This document shows positions 9,339-18,536 of a stretch of DNA of 64,000 nucleotides, in pieces. A program made the position numbers and the translations under genes. The stretch's first letter is position 1. The number at the start of each line of letters is the position of its first letter. The notes under the pieces are model-generated. The model did not search any database. It saw only the letters and a list, made by a program, of their open reading frames with translations, and was not told the DNA's origin. This stretch comes from Methylococcaceae bacterium (GTDB taxonomy: Bacteria; Pseudomonadota; Gammaproteobacteria; Methylococcales; Methylomonadaceae). The stretch is taken from assembly GCA_016715325.1 (NCBI GenBank), contig JADKAL010000006.1:124001-188000 (forward strand). The letters are read 5' to 3'.

Positions 9339-10205
9339 TTAACGCCAGATAGGTGAGTCCGATAACGCGGTTTTAGCGAAGTTTGCACAATTAAGATCGA
9401 GATTGAGCCAATCGCCTAAGATGGCTAAATCTTTGTCGAAAGTAGCGATTAATCGTTCCGTATTATTTGCATCCAGGACAGGCCGGTTTTGCATCGTGAG
9501 GTTTTTTTTGATTTTATTTCTGATAAATTGGGGTACGAATACACGTCGCAAACTTGTCATGATAGGCGAATCCACCAGTAGATCGTATCCGGGAAATCGC
9601 CTGACTCTTTCGTTGGAGGCGTTCTGCTGTGCAAGTTCCTCCACCCAGGCGACCGGTTTATCGTAACCGATAAAGTTAGCAATGCATTGCAGTTCTTGCT
9701 GCGGTCTTGCTTTAACCGCTTCAAAGAAAACCGGCAAGATGTTGTTTTTGCCGAAGGCTTGGATATAAGGTTCCAACTGTCTTGCATAACTGCTGTAGGC
9801 GATCAGTTCTTCATATTGATCGATTGCTTGGTTGATGTCGCAAGTGAATACATTTTGCGACCACTGATGGATGTAATGCGAAACCAGACGATCTATCGGA
9901 TGGCGCATGACATAAACCAATTTAAGTTCCGGTAAGTAAGCCTTCATTCGAGCAATACAGCCGGGATAATCGGGAAGCTTGGTGTAATGGGTGCTGGATT
10001 CGCCGCATAAATCGCCCGATTTAGCCTCGGCAAACAAAGATTCGTACCAGGACAAGCCGCGCGCATAGTGATCGTCGTCGCTGAAAAAATTAGGCTCTTT
10101 CGGCGTTGACATGAAAATGCCCGGCTGCAGTGCTAATTGGGTATGTATGGAACTCGTTGCGCATTTCATTGCGCCGATAATGATAAAATCGGGCTTATTT
10201 GCCAT
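9339..10205 (-). CDS. PAPS-dependent sulfotransferase
   Basis: A 288-residue sulfotransferase. The 5'-PSB loop is GAMKCATSSI (11-20). The 3'-PB element is RHPIDRLVSHYIH (101-113). The GESSTHYTKLPDYPG segment lies between them. I use the ATG at 10205, which has a GAG upstream and aligns with family N-termini; a longer reading to 10283 would overlap the upstream gene by 89 bases. With the chosen start it overlaps the GT2 gene by 11 bases. It is a paralogue of the enzymes at 5927-6802 and 33870-34829, sharing the MSTPKEP motif with the latter. Confidence 0.88.
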   Translation of the reverse strand: MANKPDFIIIGAMKCATSSIHTQLALQPGIFMSTPKEPNFFSDDDHYARGLSWYESLFAEAKSGDLCGESSTHYTKLPDYPGCIARMKAYLPELKLVYVMRHPIDRLVSHYIHQWSQNVFTCDINQAIDQYEELIAYSSYARQLEPYIQAFGKNNILPVFFEAVKARPQQELQCIANFIGYDKPVAWVEELAQQNASNERVRRFPGYDLLVDSPIMTSLRRVFVPQFIRNKIKKNLTMQNRPVLDANNTERLIATFDKDLAILGDWLNLDLNCANFAKTALSDSPIWR

Positions 10206-11166
10206 ATTTCTCAGGATGTAAATAAGGTTTTTCGGGATTAAAAAAGTTTGTCCAAATATCCATCCACTGTTTTTCGGAAACATCGGGTAAATAATTTTTT
10301 GAAAAACATCTGCGCATCGAAGAAATCATCCAGCCTAACGTCCATAAACTATTTGCTAAGAATAGACCTATTCTGCCGTAAACCTGAAAAAAATAGCGGG
10401 TTCTGGATTCATAAAAATAACGGGGTATACGTTTGCGAAGTTTTGCCTGGGCTTTAACCGGCGAGGTGCCGCCGCGCAGATGAACAACGTGAGCGGCAGG
10501 TTCGTACTTAATTTGCCATCCGGCCTTTTTCGCACGATGACAATACTCGACGTCTTCAAAGTACATAAAATACCGGTCGTCCATTACCCCGATCATTTGG
10601 ATAACGTCCGCTCTAATCATGACGCATGCGAAACTGACCCAATCGTAATTTTGTGCGCTATCCGAAACCGGTTGGGGGACAACGGCGTGTTGTAATAATC
10701 GGGTAATCGCGCCGGTTTTTGCCGAAGCTAAAAATTCGCTAACGGGCGAATGAAATTTAAAACAGCTTTCCTGCGCAGTCCCGTCCGGCCATTCCAGACG
10801 AGGGGCAACTATACCGATGGATTTGTCGGCATTCATGCTGCTGAGCAACGTTGCTATAGCGCCTTTTCTCACCAGCGTATCGCTATTTAACAGCAGGTAA
10901 CAATCCGCATTAAACGCGTTAATACCCGTATTATTTCCGCTTGAAAATCCTCCGTTATGTGGAGAGCAAATTAAATGAAAGGAATTTTTGGCATTGTTGT
11001 CAATCAACCAACTATTGATGACGTCAACCGATTGATCGTTTGATGCGTTATCGACAATCGCCACGACGGAGTTATCGTTTAACTCGGTCTTTAAACTTTC
11101 CAGACAATCAATTAATAAGGTAGGCGTTTTATAATTGATGATAACAATGCAAAGTTCATACTTCAT
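10195..11166 (-). CDS. Glycosyltransferase family 2 (rhamnosyltransferase-like)
   Basis: A GT2 enzyme of the WbbL/RfbF rhamnosyltransferase-like group: IVIINYKTP, AIVDNASNDQS, HNGGFSSGNNTGI, LLLNSDT and YFMYFEDVEYCHR. It is the first gene of the long minus-strand glycan operon. The start is uncertain. The frame is open to a TTG at 11289 with ATGs at 11259, 11181 and 11166; family similarity begins just after the ATG at 11166 (MKYELCIVI), so I use that. No start has a convincing ribosome binding site. The promoter should lie in 11290-11433, shared divergently with the PepSY gene. Confidence 0.84.
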   Translation of the reverse strand: MKYELCIVIINYKTPTLLIDCLESLKTELNDNSVVAIVDNASNDQSVDVINSWLIDNNAKNSFHLICSPHNGGFSSGNNTGINAFNADCYLLLNSDTLVRKGAIATLLSSMNADKSIGIVAPRLEWPDGTAQESCFKFHSPVSEFLASAKTGAITRLLQHAVVPQPVSDSAQNYDWVSFACVMIRADVIQMIGVMDDRYFMYFEDVEYCHRAKKAGWQIKYEPAAHVVHLRGGTSPVKAQAKLRKRIPRYFYESRTRYFFQVYGRIGLFLANSLWTLGWMISSMRRCFSKNYLPDVSEKQWMDIWTNFFNPEKPYLHPEKYGK

Positions 11167-11433
11167 TAGTAGTTCGGTCATCTCGATATAGTTTGCAGAA
11201 GTCGACTTCATTGGTTGGTCGTTAAAAAAAGGGAAATTTTTGCTCGTTTTTAAGGCCATCCTACCTAAGCCTAGTTTATTCAAGCGCAATTACCAAACCA
11301 ATTTACTTAATGCGGAGATATAATACAGACTGTCTTCGTATTTCAAAATTTGAATTAAACAAAAATTTGTTTTTCTTGAATTGTTTAACACATTTAAACG
11401 TTATGCCAACGCAATAAACCATAGGACGCATCT

Positions 11434-11955
11434 ATGAAAAACTTAACAACACGCTTTTTATTCATTTTTACAATCGTTTTATCAAGTAATCTTTGCTTAG
11501 CCGATTCCGGGCTCGATACCTGTATTAAAACCATAAAAACATTAAAAACAGGTTACATCATCAAGCTTGAAAAGCTGAATATGAACGGTAAAGGGATTTA
11601 CGAGATCGAATTAGGCGACGTCGACAAAGGCGAATGGGAATTCTTATGTGAAGCCGACAGTGGGAAGATAATCGAAAAGGAAGCCGAAGTCACCGATCCT
11701 AACAGTCCGGCATTCAAGAAGAATGCAAAATTTTCCGAGGATGAAGCAGCCAAAATCGCACTCAAGACTTACCCTGGTAAAATCGAAGAGGTCGAATACG
11801 AACTGGAAGATAATGGGGATTCCAGTTACGAATTCGATATCGTGAACAATAAAAGCATTGAGACGAAAGTTGAAGTCGATGCGTCAAGCGGTAAGATCAT
11901 AGAGACCGCCGTTGAGGAGTGGGAAGCAGGCGAAGAAACCGATGAAAAACGTTAA
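11434..11955 (+). CDS. Periplasmic PepSY-domain protein
   Basis: A 173-residue exported protein with a signal peptide ending near LCLA. It has two PepSY-like modules: DTCIKTIKTLKTGYIIKLEK with WEFLCEADSGKIIE, then SEDEAAKIALKTYPG with YEFDIVNNKS and VDASSGKIIE. PepSY domains often act as small inhibitory or binding modules in the cell envelope. The ligand is unknown. The protein is strongly acidic, which could suit cation binding next to a Ca-enzyme locus, but that is speculative. AGGACGC precedes the ATG. It converges with the sensor kinase gene. Confidence 0.8.
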   Translation: MKNLTTRFLFIFTIVLSSNLCLADSGLDTCIKTIKTLKTGYIIKLEKLNMNGKGIYEIELGDVDKGEWEFLCEADSGKIIEKEAEVTDPNSPAFKKNAKFSEDEAAKIALKTYPGKIEEVEYELEDNGDSSYEFDIVNNKSIETKVEVDASSGKIIETAVEEWEAGEETDEKR

Positions 11956-11981
11956 CGTTTATTGACTATAGAGCGCAGAAA

Positions 11982-13295
11982 TCATTGTGTATAAGGAATT
12001 AATGCGCTAATTTCCATACCTTGTTGGGGGTGTGTTCGAATGGTCAAAGTACCCCCCAAGCTTTGGATGCGCTCTTTCATTCCTAGAAGTCCAAACCCGT
12101 TTTTCAATTGACCGGCTTGGCAACCTTTGCCGTTATCCTTGACAGACAGAGATATTTGATTTTTCGCGCCCTCTATGATCGCAAGGGTAATGGTTACTTT
12201 GCTGGCATCGGCATGACGGACGACGTTGGTTAGGCATTCCTGGATTACTCGAAACACTTGAATCGAGATTTTTTGCTCGGCTAAATCGAGCGCGTCAGGA
12301 CAATCCAGGCTTATCTTTAAGGCGGGCTGTTTGCCGGTCCATCGCGTAATCAAATCTTCCAAGGCCGCTTTCAAACCTAACTCCGACAGCACCAAAGGAT
12401 GTAATTGGTGCATCAATGTCCTGACCACGGCTATCAGATTGTCGCAAATTTCGGCAATGGCTTCGGTCATCGGCTTAATTTCGCTTTCCTTTCGGTTTGC
12501 GGTAATCGCCATGATTTTGATGGCGGTCAGCGATTGACCTAATTCATCGTGCAATTCCTGGGCAAGTTGCTTGCGTTCGGTTTCCAGTATTTCCAATGAA
12601 TGCTGGGTCAAGGCGCGGTTCTCTTGTTGAGCTTTTTCAAGTTCACCAATCATATGATTAATGGCCTTGGCGATGCTGTTGTATTCGGTGGTCTCGAATT
12701 CTGGAAGTTTAAGCCTGTAATTTCCGGTTTCGATCAATCGCAACGCATCGACAATCGAATTGATCGACTTGATTGATTTGTTCAAGGCCAGATAGACCGA
12801 CAAAAAGGTCAGCTGCGTTAACAGCAGGATCGTCCCGAAAAAGCCGAGGCTTTCTTCCCAGACTTCCTCGGTTTCATCAAGTGGGTCGGCCTGGATCAGC
12901 AAAGAAAATTGTTCGCCGATGGAAGTCGTTAATTGTTTTTCGGTTTTCGCCTGCCTTGATCCGATCAGGTCGGCGAACCATTGCGGGGACAGTTGGTTTC
13001 GACTGATTTGATGGTCTTTTTTGACGAGGTTTATCACTTCCCCTGAAGGTTTGAGCAACTCGATTTTTAAATGCCGGGTTTCTTTTAACGAATTAAAACA
13101 ATTCAACCAAGCGGCATCGTTGGGCGATTTCTGCGCCAATCCGCAGGTTATGATATGAGTGGTCATATTGACCGACGAATCGATTTCATCGCGAATTGCA
13201 TTCTTTGCATGCCAGATCGTAATGGTGCAACCAATAATCAAGATAACAAGCGAGGACAAGAATATCCTCACGTTGATTTGTGTATTTAGTGTCAT
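11982..13295 (-). CDS. mxaY: Sensor histidine kinase (MxaY-like)
   Basis: A 437-residue membrane histidine kinase of the NarX/UhpB class. TM1 is about 9-29, a periplasmic sensor region spans about 30-150, TM2 is about 151-171, then a HAMP region to about 222. A HisKA_3 domain carries the phospho-accepting His249 in ELHDELGQSLTAI, and the HATPase domain has the N-box QECLTNVVRHA and G-boxes DNGKG and GFGLLGMKERI. It lies with mxaD between itself and an NarL-type response regulator, all beside mxaF. An MxaY sensor kinase is known to govern the methanol dehydrogenase switch in Methylotuvimicrobium buryatense; that identity here rests on context and class, so the symbol is tentative. Confidence 0.78.
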   Translation of the reverse strand: MTLNTQINVRIFLSSLVILIIGCTITIWHAKNAIRDEIDSSVNMTTHIITCGLAQKSPNDAAWLNCFNSLKETRHLKIELLKPSGEVINLVKKDHQISRNQLSPQWFADLIGSRQAKTEKQLTTSIGEQFSLLIQADPLDETEEVWEESLGFFGTILLLTQLTFLSVYLALNKSIKSINSIVDALRLIETGNYRLKLPEFETTEYNSIAKAINHMIGELEKAQQENRALTQHSLEILETERKQLAQELHDELGQSLTAIKIMAITANRKESEIKPMTEAIAEICDNLIAVVRTLMHQLHPLVLSELGLKAALEDLITRWTGKQPALKISLDCPDALDLAEQKISIQVFRVIQECLTNVVRHADASKVTITLAIIEGAKNQISLSVKDNGKGCQAGQLKNGFGLLGMKERIQSLGGTLTIRTHPQQGMEISALIPYTQ

Positions 13296-13456
13296 TTGGA
13301 GGCCGATAGCATTTACTTTTGCCTAGTTGTCTTTACAAATATTGATTTTTATCCGGGTGATAACCAGAAATAATCCTAAACATAATGAGGAAAATTGCCC
13401 TCAACGATATTTCACCCGAAAGCGATAATTCTTTTTTTACTTAATGATTTGTCCCA

Positions 13457-13987
13457 ATGAATATTCGTAAGCTAGTCATACCCGTTTTACTTTTGTTGCC
13501 TTCATCCGTTTTCGCCCATGGACCGACTCCACAAAAAGCCAAAGAAAGCATCGAAATTATCGCTCCAGTCGAAAAATCATGGGAATCCGTAAAGCAGTTC
13601 GACAAAATTTCCGAGTGGTATAGCGACATTAAGATCAGTACCGGCGACGGTAAGCTTGAATCCGGCGGCACTCGTACCCTGACTTTCCAAAACGGGGAAA
13701 AATTGGTCGATGAATTGGATTTCTTTAGTGACAAAGACCATGAATACAGTTACCGGATCAAAACGGAAAACGTCAAAGCCTTACCGGTCAGCTCATATTC
13801 CGTTACCGTTAAAGTCGAGCCGGGGAATAACGACCGAAGCAGTATAATTATATTAAAAAGCAGATTTTATCGAGGCGATACCGGAAACACCCCGCCGGAC
13901 AACCTGAACGACGAAGCCGCTGTCAAAGCGATGACCAACTACTTTAAAAACATCCTTTCCGGGTTAAAACAAAAAATAGAACAATAA
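13457..13987 (+). CDS. mxaD: MxaD, methanol dehydrogenase accessory protein
   Basis: A 176-residue exported protein: signal peptide ending at VFA, then an SRPBCC/START-like fold with IIAPVEKSWESVKQFDKISEWYS-type sequence, and KLESGGTRTLTF. MxaD is a periplasmic factor that promotes electron flow between methanol dehydrogenase and cytochrome cL. In most methylotrophs mxaD sits at the 3' end of the mxa operon; here it is upstream, between the sensor kinase and the regulator and pointing toward the regulator. It converges with the regulator gene, leaving 33 bases between the stops. Confidence 0.85.
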   Translation: MNIRKLVIPVLLLLPSSVFAHGPTPQKAKESIEIIAPVEKSWESVKQFDKISEWYSDIKISTGDGKLESGGTRTLTFQNGEKLVDELDFFSDKDHEYSYRIKTENVKALPVSSYSVTVKVEPGNNDRSSIIILKSRFYRGDTGNTPPDNLNDEAAVKAMTNYFKNILSGLKQKIEQ

Positions 13988-14020
13988 TTTAACATCAGCT
14001 CTAACCGTTTAGGCTTTTAT

Positions 14021-14701
14021 TCACTCGGTTAACCTATCGATATTCGGGCTATCGATAATACCTTGCCGCGCCGCCAGCAAAGACAGCTCGGCCAAGGTTT
14101 TGATCCCCAGTTTCTCTTTTACGGAAGTCGTGTGGTTACAGACGGTTTTATAGCTCAGGCAGAGCTTTTCTGCGGCGTCCCGAGTGGTCATGCCGCGCGC
14201 TAACAGACAAAACACATCGAATTCTCGCGGTGATAAGGGTTGTAATGGATCGGTGACGTCCGTATTGGTCGCGACATTCACAGCCAGTTGCTGGGCAAGG
14301 ACAGGATCGATATACGTACCGCCGGAGGCGACTTGGCTGACCGCTGCAATCAAGGTTTCCGGTACGCTATTTTTAGTAATGTAACCGCGTGCACCGGCTT
14401 TGATAGCACGGGTCACATAAATCAAATCGTTATAAATACTGAAAACTAATATTTTACAGTTTTGGTCGCGAAGCATTAAGCGGCGGATACACTCGAAACC
14501 ACCTATCCCTGGCATCGACAAATCCATAATGACGACATTGGGTTGATATTGGTTGTACAACTGGCAGGCGATTTCGCCCCGCTCCGCCTCATAAACCGTC
14601 CTGATCCTCTCGGACAACGACAAGTAAGCCTTATAACCCGCGCGGACAACGGCGTGGTCGTCAACCAGCAAGATGTCAAATTTATCGTTTTCTAAATTCA
14701 T
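14021..14701 (-). CDS. mxaB: LuxR/NarL-family response regulator (MxaB-like)
   Basis: A 226-residue two-domain regulator. The receiver has the acidic pair D14-D15, phospho-acceptor Asp60 (VIMDLSMPG) and Lys110. The LuxR-type HTH is at about 154-210 (LSPREFDVFCLLARGMTTRDAA). MxaB is the response regulator described next to the mxa genes of type I methanotrophs and is needed for mxaF expression. The gene reads away from mxaF, so the 299-base region 14702-15000 must hold both promoters. The cognate kinase is probably the one at 11982-13295. Name assigned by context. Confidence 0.82.
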   Translation of the reverse strand: MNLENDKFDILLVDDHAVVRAGYKAYLSLSERIRTVYEAERGEIACQLYNQYQPNVVIMDLSMPGIGGFECIRRLMLRDQNCKILVFSIYNDLIYVTRAIKAGARGYITKNSVPETLIAAVSQVASGGTYIDPVLAQQLAVNVATNTDVTDPLQPLSPREFDVFCLLARGMTTRDAAEKLCLSYKTVCNHTTSVKEKLGIKTLAELSLLAARQGIIDSPNIDRLTE

Positions 14702-15000
14702 AAAAACATAATGCCGATTTTATAGGCGAAAGGAAATGGGAAAAATTCCTGTTTTATCAAAGCGGTGACCAAGGAATTATTCTGTCCGCCATTTTCCGTT
14801 CTTTCCCTTTCATTTTAGGGGGTTTTCCGTAACGCTCACCGGGCTGGCTTCAGTAACATATCGACCAGCGCGTAGTCCTGACTGTCTGAAATCTCGTTAT
14901 GCGTTTTCGATCAAGGCAAGCTGTTTGATTTATTCGGCAATGCTGACACTTAGGCTACGCCTACTTTGAAATAGGCGAAAAATAATAAACTGGAGGAGTT
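14702..15000. promoter_or_regulatory. Divergent mxaB-mxaF control region
   Basis: A 299-base intergenic region between the divergent regulator and mxaF. A 10-base sequence ATAGGCGAAA occurs twice in direct orientation, at 14722-14731 and 14971-14980. The second copy overlaps the 3' arm of a small inverted repeat, CGCCTA (14958-14963) and TAGGCG (14972-14977), in the likely mxaF leader. A very strong ribosome binding site, GGAGGAG, sits at 14992-14998, ending 2 bases before the mxaF ATG. I could not assign -35/-10 boxes with confidence. Confidence 0.55.
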
Positions 15001-16809
15001 ATGCAAATTACAAAATTTGCGCGGAATATTGGGGGTACAGCGACTTTAGCAGTCTTGCTGCTAACAGCAACACAGTCTGCGTATGCCAACAAAGAATTGG
15101 ATCAACTGTCCAAACAAAATACTAACTGGGTCATGCAAACCAAAGATTACAGTGCGACCCATTTCAGTGACATGTACGACATCAACGTCACCAATGTCAA
15201 AAACCTGAAAGTGGCGTGGTCGTTTTCTACTGGTGTGCTGAATGGTCACGAAGGCGGGCCTTTGGTGGTTGATGGCATCATGTATGTCCATACGCCCTAT
15301 CCCAACAATATTTTTGCGCTGGACTTGAAAGAGCCTGACAAAATCCTCTGGCAATACAAGCCCAAACAAAATCCTGCCGCCCGCGCCGTGGCGTGTTGCG
15401 ATGTCGTTAACCGTGGTTTGGCTTATGCGCCCCAAGGCGATGGTTATCCCGCCACCATTTTCCTCAACCAACTAGACGGCCATATTGTGGCCTTAAATGC
15501 CAAGACCGGGGATTTGCTCTGGAAAATGGAGAACTCCGACATCGCGATGGGTTCAACCTTGACCATTGCTCCTTTCGTCGCCAAAGATAAAGTGATTGTG
15601 GGCAGTTCCGGTGCTGAACTAGGTGTTAGGGGTTACGCCACTGCTTATAACATCAAAGACGGTAAGCAAGCCTGGCGGGTTTATGCGACTGGGCCTGATG
15701 AAGATATTAAATTAGCGAAAGACTTCAACAGTGCCAATCCACATTATGGTCAGTTTGGTTTAGGCCAGAAAACGTGGGAAGGCGATGCCTGGAAAATTGG
15801 GGGTGGCACCAACTGGGGCTGGTATGCGTTCGACCCTGAGCTTAACATGCTTTATTACGGCTCAGGCAATCCTGCGCCGTGGAATGAAACCATGCGTCCA
15901 GGCGACAACAAATGGACGATGACGATATGGGGACGTGATGTCGATACCGGCGAAGCCAAATTCGGCTACCAAAAAACACCGCATGACGAATGGGATTATG
16001 CCGGTGTCAACTACATGGGCTTATCCGAACAAATGGTGGACGGCAAAAAGACCAAATTGCTGACCCACCCAGACCGCAACGGCTTGGTGTACACCCTCAA
16101 CCGGGAAAACGGTACTTTGGTTAATGCGTTCAAGATTGATAACACCGTCAACTGGGTGAAACACGTCGATTTGAAAACCGGTTTGCCTGTACGCGATCCT
16201 GAATATTCAACCCACATGGATCATCAAGCCAAAGGCATTTGCCCATCGGCGATGGGTTATCACAACCAAGGTATAGAGTCTTATGATCCTGCCAGAAAGA
16301 TATTCTTCATGGGCATCAACCACATCTGTATGGATTGGGAACCGTTCATGCTGCCTTATCGTGCAGGACAGTTCTTCGTTGGCGCAACCCTAAATATGTA
16401 CCCAGGGCCTAAAGGCACACTAGGGCAAGTCAAAGCGATGAACTCTGTAACTGGCGAATTCAAATGGGAAGTCCAGGAAAAATTCGCGGTTTGGGGCGGG
16501 ACGATGGCTACCGCCGGGGACTTGGTGTTTTACGGCACGCTGGATGGCTGGATTAAAGCGCGTCATTCCGAAACCGGTGAAGAACTGTGGAAATTCAAGC
16601 TGCCTTCCGGCGTAATTGGTCACCCCATTACCTACAAGCATGACGGTAAGCAATACGTCGCTATCTACTACGGTGTTGGCGGCTGGCCCGGTGTTGGCCT
16701 AGTATTTGACCTGAAAGACCCAACGGCTGGTTTAGGTGCGGTAGGTGCTTTCAAGGAACTGGCGCACCACACCCAAATGGGCGGCGGCGTGATGGTATTT
16801 TCTCTGTAA
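15001..16809 (+). CDS. mxaF: Methanol dehydrogenase large subunit (Ca/PQQ)
   Basis: A 602-residue PQQ-dependent alcohol dehydrogenase, full length. A signal peptide ends at about A29. In mature numbering, the adjacent disulfide Cys103-Cys104 ([12 protein letters not shown]), Glu177 ([11 protein letters not shown]), Asn261 ([11 protein letters not shown]) and catalytic Asp303 ([10 protein letters not shown]) are all present. Position 305 is Ala, where lanthanide XoxF enzymes have a second Asp, so this is the calcium type. Tryptophan-docking propeller repeats (GDLLWK, GKQAW, GEFKWE, GEELWKF) are visible. It forms the heterotetramer with MxaI in the periplasm and oxidises methanol to formaldehyde, giving electrons to cytochrome cL. 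Confidence 0.98.
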   Translation: MQITKFARNIGGTATLAVLLLTATQSAYANKELDQLSKQNTNWVMQTKDYSATHFSDMYDINVTNVKNLKVAWSFSTGVLNGHEGGPLVVDGIMYVHTPYPNNIFALDLKEPDKILWQYKPKQNPAARAVACCDVVNRGLAYAPQGDGYPATIFLNQLDGHIVALNAKTGDLLWKMENSDIAMGSTLTIAPFVAKDKVIVGSSGAELGVRGYATAYNIKDGKQAWRVYATGPDEDIKLAKDFNSANPHYGQFGLGQKTWEGDAWKIGGGTNWGWYAFDPELNMLYYGSGNPAPWNETMRPGDNKWTMTIWGRDVDTGEAKFGYQKTPHDEWDYAGVNYMGLSEQMVDGKKTKLLTHPDRNGLVYTLNRENGTLVNAFKIDNTVNWVKHVDLKTGLPVRDPEYSTHMDHQAKGICPSAMGYHNQGIESYDPARKIFFMGINHICMDWEPFMLPYRAGQFFVGATLNMYPGPKGTLGQVKAMNSVTGEFKWEVQEKFAVWGGTMATAGDLVFYGTLDGWIKARHSETGEELWKFKLPSGVIGHPITYKHDGKQYVAIYYGVGGWPGVGLVFDLKDPTAGLGAVGAFKELAHHTQMGGGVMVFSL

Positions 16810-16821
16810 TTAACGAAAATT

Positions 16822-16857
16822 TATCGGGTTAACTGGTTTAGTCCAATTAACCCGATA
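16822..16857 (+). other. Long RNA hairpin between mxaF and mxaJ
   Basis: A perfect 11-base inverted repeat, TATCGGGTTAA (16822-16832) and TTAACCCGATA (16847-16857), with a 14-base loop, starts 13 bases after the mxaF stop codon. No T-run follows, so it is not a classical terminator. It is well placed to protect the 3' end of a processed mxaF message and so raise MxaF over the accessory proteins (inference). Confidence 0.7.
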
Positions 16858-16875
16858 CGCAAAAAGAGAAAAATT

Positions 16876-17736
16876 ATGTCACCAAAAATAATGTTATTCC
16901 TAATAAGTTGTGTCGGTATTAGCGCTTGCAGTCAGGTACCTGTGGTTGAAGCCGTGCAAGGTGCACCATTAAAAATCTGTGCGGCGGAAAACGAAATGCC
17001 GTACTCCAACACCAAAGGAGAAGGTTTTGAGAACAAACTGGCTGAATTTCTCGGTAAGGAGTTGGGACGGAAAATCGAGTATGTCAGTTGGAAAGATCCC
17101 CGCTATTTCATCCGGGACTTGCTGGATAAGAAACAATGCGATTTGGTGATGGGCTTAGATACCGGCGACCCTCGCGTTGCCACCACCGAGGCGTATTACC
17201 GCTCGGGTTATGTGTTTATCACCAAAGAACAAGATGCTGATGCAGCACAAAACTGGGACGGCGAGTTAATCAAGAAAGCCAAAAAAATTGCTTTCATGCC
17301 CGGTACACCGGCGGAAACCATGTTACGGGCAATTGGACGTTATAACGATATGTTCAATTATCAGCACGAGTTGGTCGGTTTTAAATCCCCGCGCAACCAG
17401 TACGTGAAATACGATGCTTCCAAGTTGGTCGGCGAAGTAGCTTCCGGCAAGGCGGAAGTCGCCGTGCTCTGGGCTCCGGCTGCGGCGCGTTATGTTAAGG
17501 AATCGACAGTGCCTTTGGCGATGACGGTTATTCCCGACACCAACGTACGTGCCGATGGTCAGAAAGTAGCGCATCATTTCAGTACCTCAATGGGTGTAAG
17601 AAAAGATGACCGCGATTTGTTGGCAGCCTTGAACGGGATCATTAAATCAAAGCAGGATGAGATCGACGGTATTTTAGAAGCGGAAAACATCCCTTTATTG
17701 TCGGAAACTGAATCAGCTTTGGCTAAAAATAATTAA
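16876..17736 (+). CDS. mxaJ: MxaJ, periplasmic binding-like MDH assembly protein
   Basis: A 286-residue protein of the solute-binding-protein fold. Visible motifs are LKICAAENEMPYSNTKGEGF, then LGRKIEYVSW, RDLLDKKQCDLVMGLDTGD, and MPGTPAETMLR. MxaJ binds the methanol dehydrogenase and assists maturation. The N-terminus ends in GISAC with Cys18, which fits a lipobox, so it may be a lipoprotein rather than free in the periplasm. It is the second gene of the operon, with an AAAAAGAGAAAAA leader, and is followed after 11 bases by mxaG. Confidence 0.93.
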   Translation: MSPKIMLFLISCVGISACSQVPVVEAVQGAPLKICAAENEMPYSNTKGEGFENKLAEFLGKELGRKIEYVSWKDPRYFIRDLLDKKQCDLVMGLDTGDPRVATTEAYYRSGYVFITKEQDADAAQNWDGELIKKAKKIAFMPGTPAETMLRAIGRYNDMFNYQHELVGFKSPRNQYVKYDASKLVGEVASGKAEVAVLWAPAAARYVKESTVPLAMTVIPDTNVRADGQKVAHHFSTSMGVRKDDRDLLAALNGIIKSKQDEIDGILEAENIPLLSETESALAKNN

Positions 17737-17747
17737 GGAAAAATTAC

Positions 17748-18227
17748 ATGACGAAAATTTCAAAAATAATGACCGGCATCAGTATTGGCTTGGTTTTGGC
17801 AAGTCCCATAGCGATTGCCGATATTACTCTTCGTAATGCCATCACTGGTGAAACGCTGGATATGAGTTTCGCGAAAAAAGGCGGCGATACCGATGCTTTC
17901 AAGCAATTCATGAAAGACGGCAAAAATCCCTACAACGACAACAAAGAAATCATAGAAAAAGGCAAAAGCCTTTATATGACCGGTTGTTCCGGTTGCCACG
18001 GCCATGAAGCCGAAGGCAAATTGGGGCCTGGTTTGGCCGATGATTACTGGACTTACCCACGTAATTCCACCGATCAAGGCTTGTTTGAGACGCTGTTCGG
18101 CGGTGCAAACGGCATGATGGGGCCGCAGTACGTCAATTTTAATACCGATGAAATGTTACAAATCATGTCATTTCTCCGCTCGATTTATACCGGCGATAAA
18201 AGTAAAGCCGAATGGTTAAAACAATAA
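17748..18227 (+). CDS. mxaG: Cytochrome cL, electron acceptor of MDH
   Basis: A 159-residue exported class I c-type cytochrome. The signal peptide ends near IAIA (residue 24). One haem site CSGCH lies at 80-84. The likely axial Met is in NGMMGPQYVN. MxaG is the specific periplasmic acceptor of electrons from methanol dehydrogenase and passes them on toward the terminal oxidase. It is 11 bases after mxaJ and 13 before mxaI. Confidence 0.95.
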   Translation: MTKISKIMTGISIGLVLASPIAIADITLRNAITGETLDMSFAKKGGDTDAFKQFMKDGKNPYNDNKEIIEKGKSLYMTGCSGCHGHEAEGKLGPGLADDYWTYPRNSTDQGLFETLFGGANGMMGPQYVNFNTDEMLQIMSFLRSIYTGDKSKAEWLKQ

Positions 18228-18240
18228 TGAGGACATAAGA

Positions 18241-18522
18241 ATGAAAACTTTACTGACTAGCACATTAACTGTAATCGCATTAAGCCTGAGCTTTCAAGCA
18301 TTGGCTTATGACGGCACTAATTGTAAAGAACCAGGGGTCTGCTGGGAAGCCAAGCCAGGTTATCCAGAACAGGTCGCGGGCAGCAAGTACGACCCCAAGC
18401 ACGACCCTAACGAACTGAATAAACAAGCCCAGTCGATCAAGGAGATGGAAGTGCGTAACGAAAAGCGCTGGAAACAACTCTCTCAGACCGGCAAGTTTGT
18501 TTATGAAGTAGAGGGAAATTAG
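18241..18522 (+). CDS. mxaI: Methanol dehydrogenase small subunit
   Basis: A 93-residue precursor. The signal peptide ends at ALA (residue 22). The mature chain begins YDGTNCKEPGVCWEAKPGYPE, with the disulfide Cys pair, followed by the charged, lysine-rich helix IKEMEVRNEKRWKQL characteristic of the beta subunit. It wraps around MxaF in the alpha2beta2 enzyme. A terminator-like stem overlaps its stop codon, marking the end of the highly expressed mxaFJGI part. Confidence 0.96.
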   Translation: MKTLLTSTLTVIALSLSFQALAYDGTNCKEPGVCWEAKPGYPEQVAGSKYDPKHDPNELNKQAQSIKEMEVRNEKRWKQLSQTGKFVYEVEGN

Positions 18523-18536
18523 TTACTTCCCTTTTT
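18512..18536 (+). terminator. Terminator-like hairpin overlapping the mxaI stop codon
   Basis: AGGGAA (18512-18517) pairs with TTCCCT (18527-18532) across a 9-base loop that contains the TAG stop, and is followed by TTTTT. It would separate mxaFJGI from the assembly genes. Confidence 0.6.

Noticed and set aside
15001..16809. Possibility that the methanol dehydrogenase is a lanthanide XoxF
   Set aside because: The residue two after catalytic Asp303 is Ala (WDYAG), and mxaI plus the whole calcium-insertion set follow.
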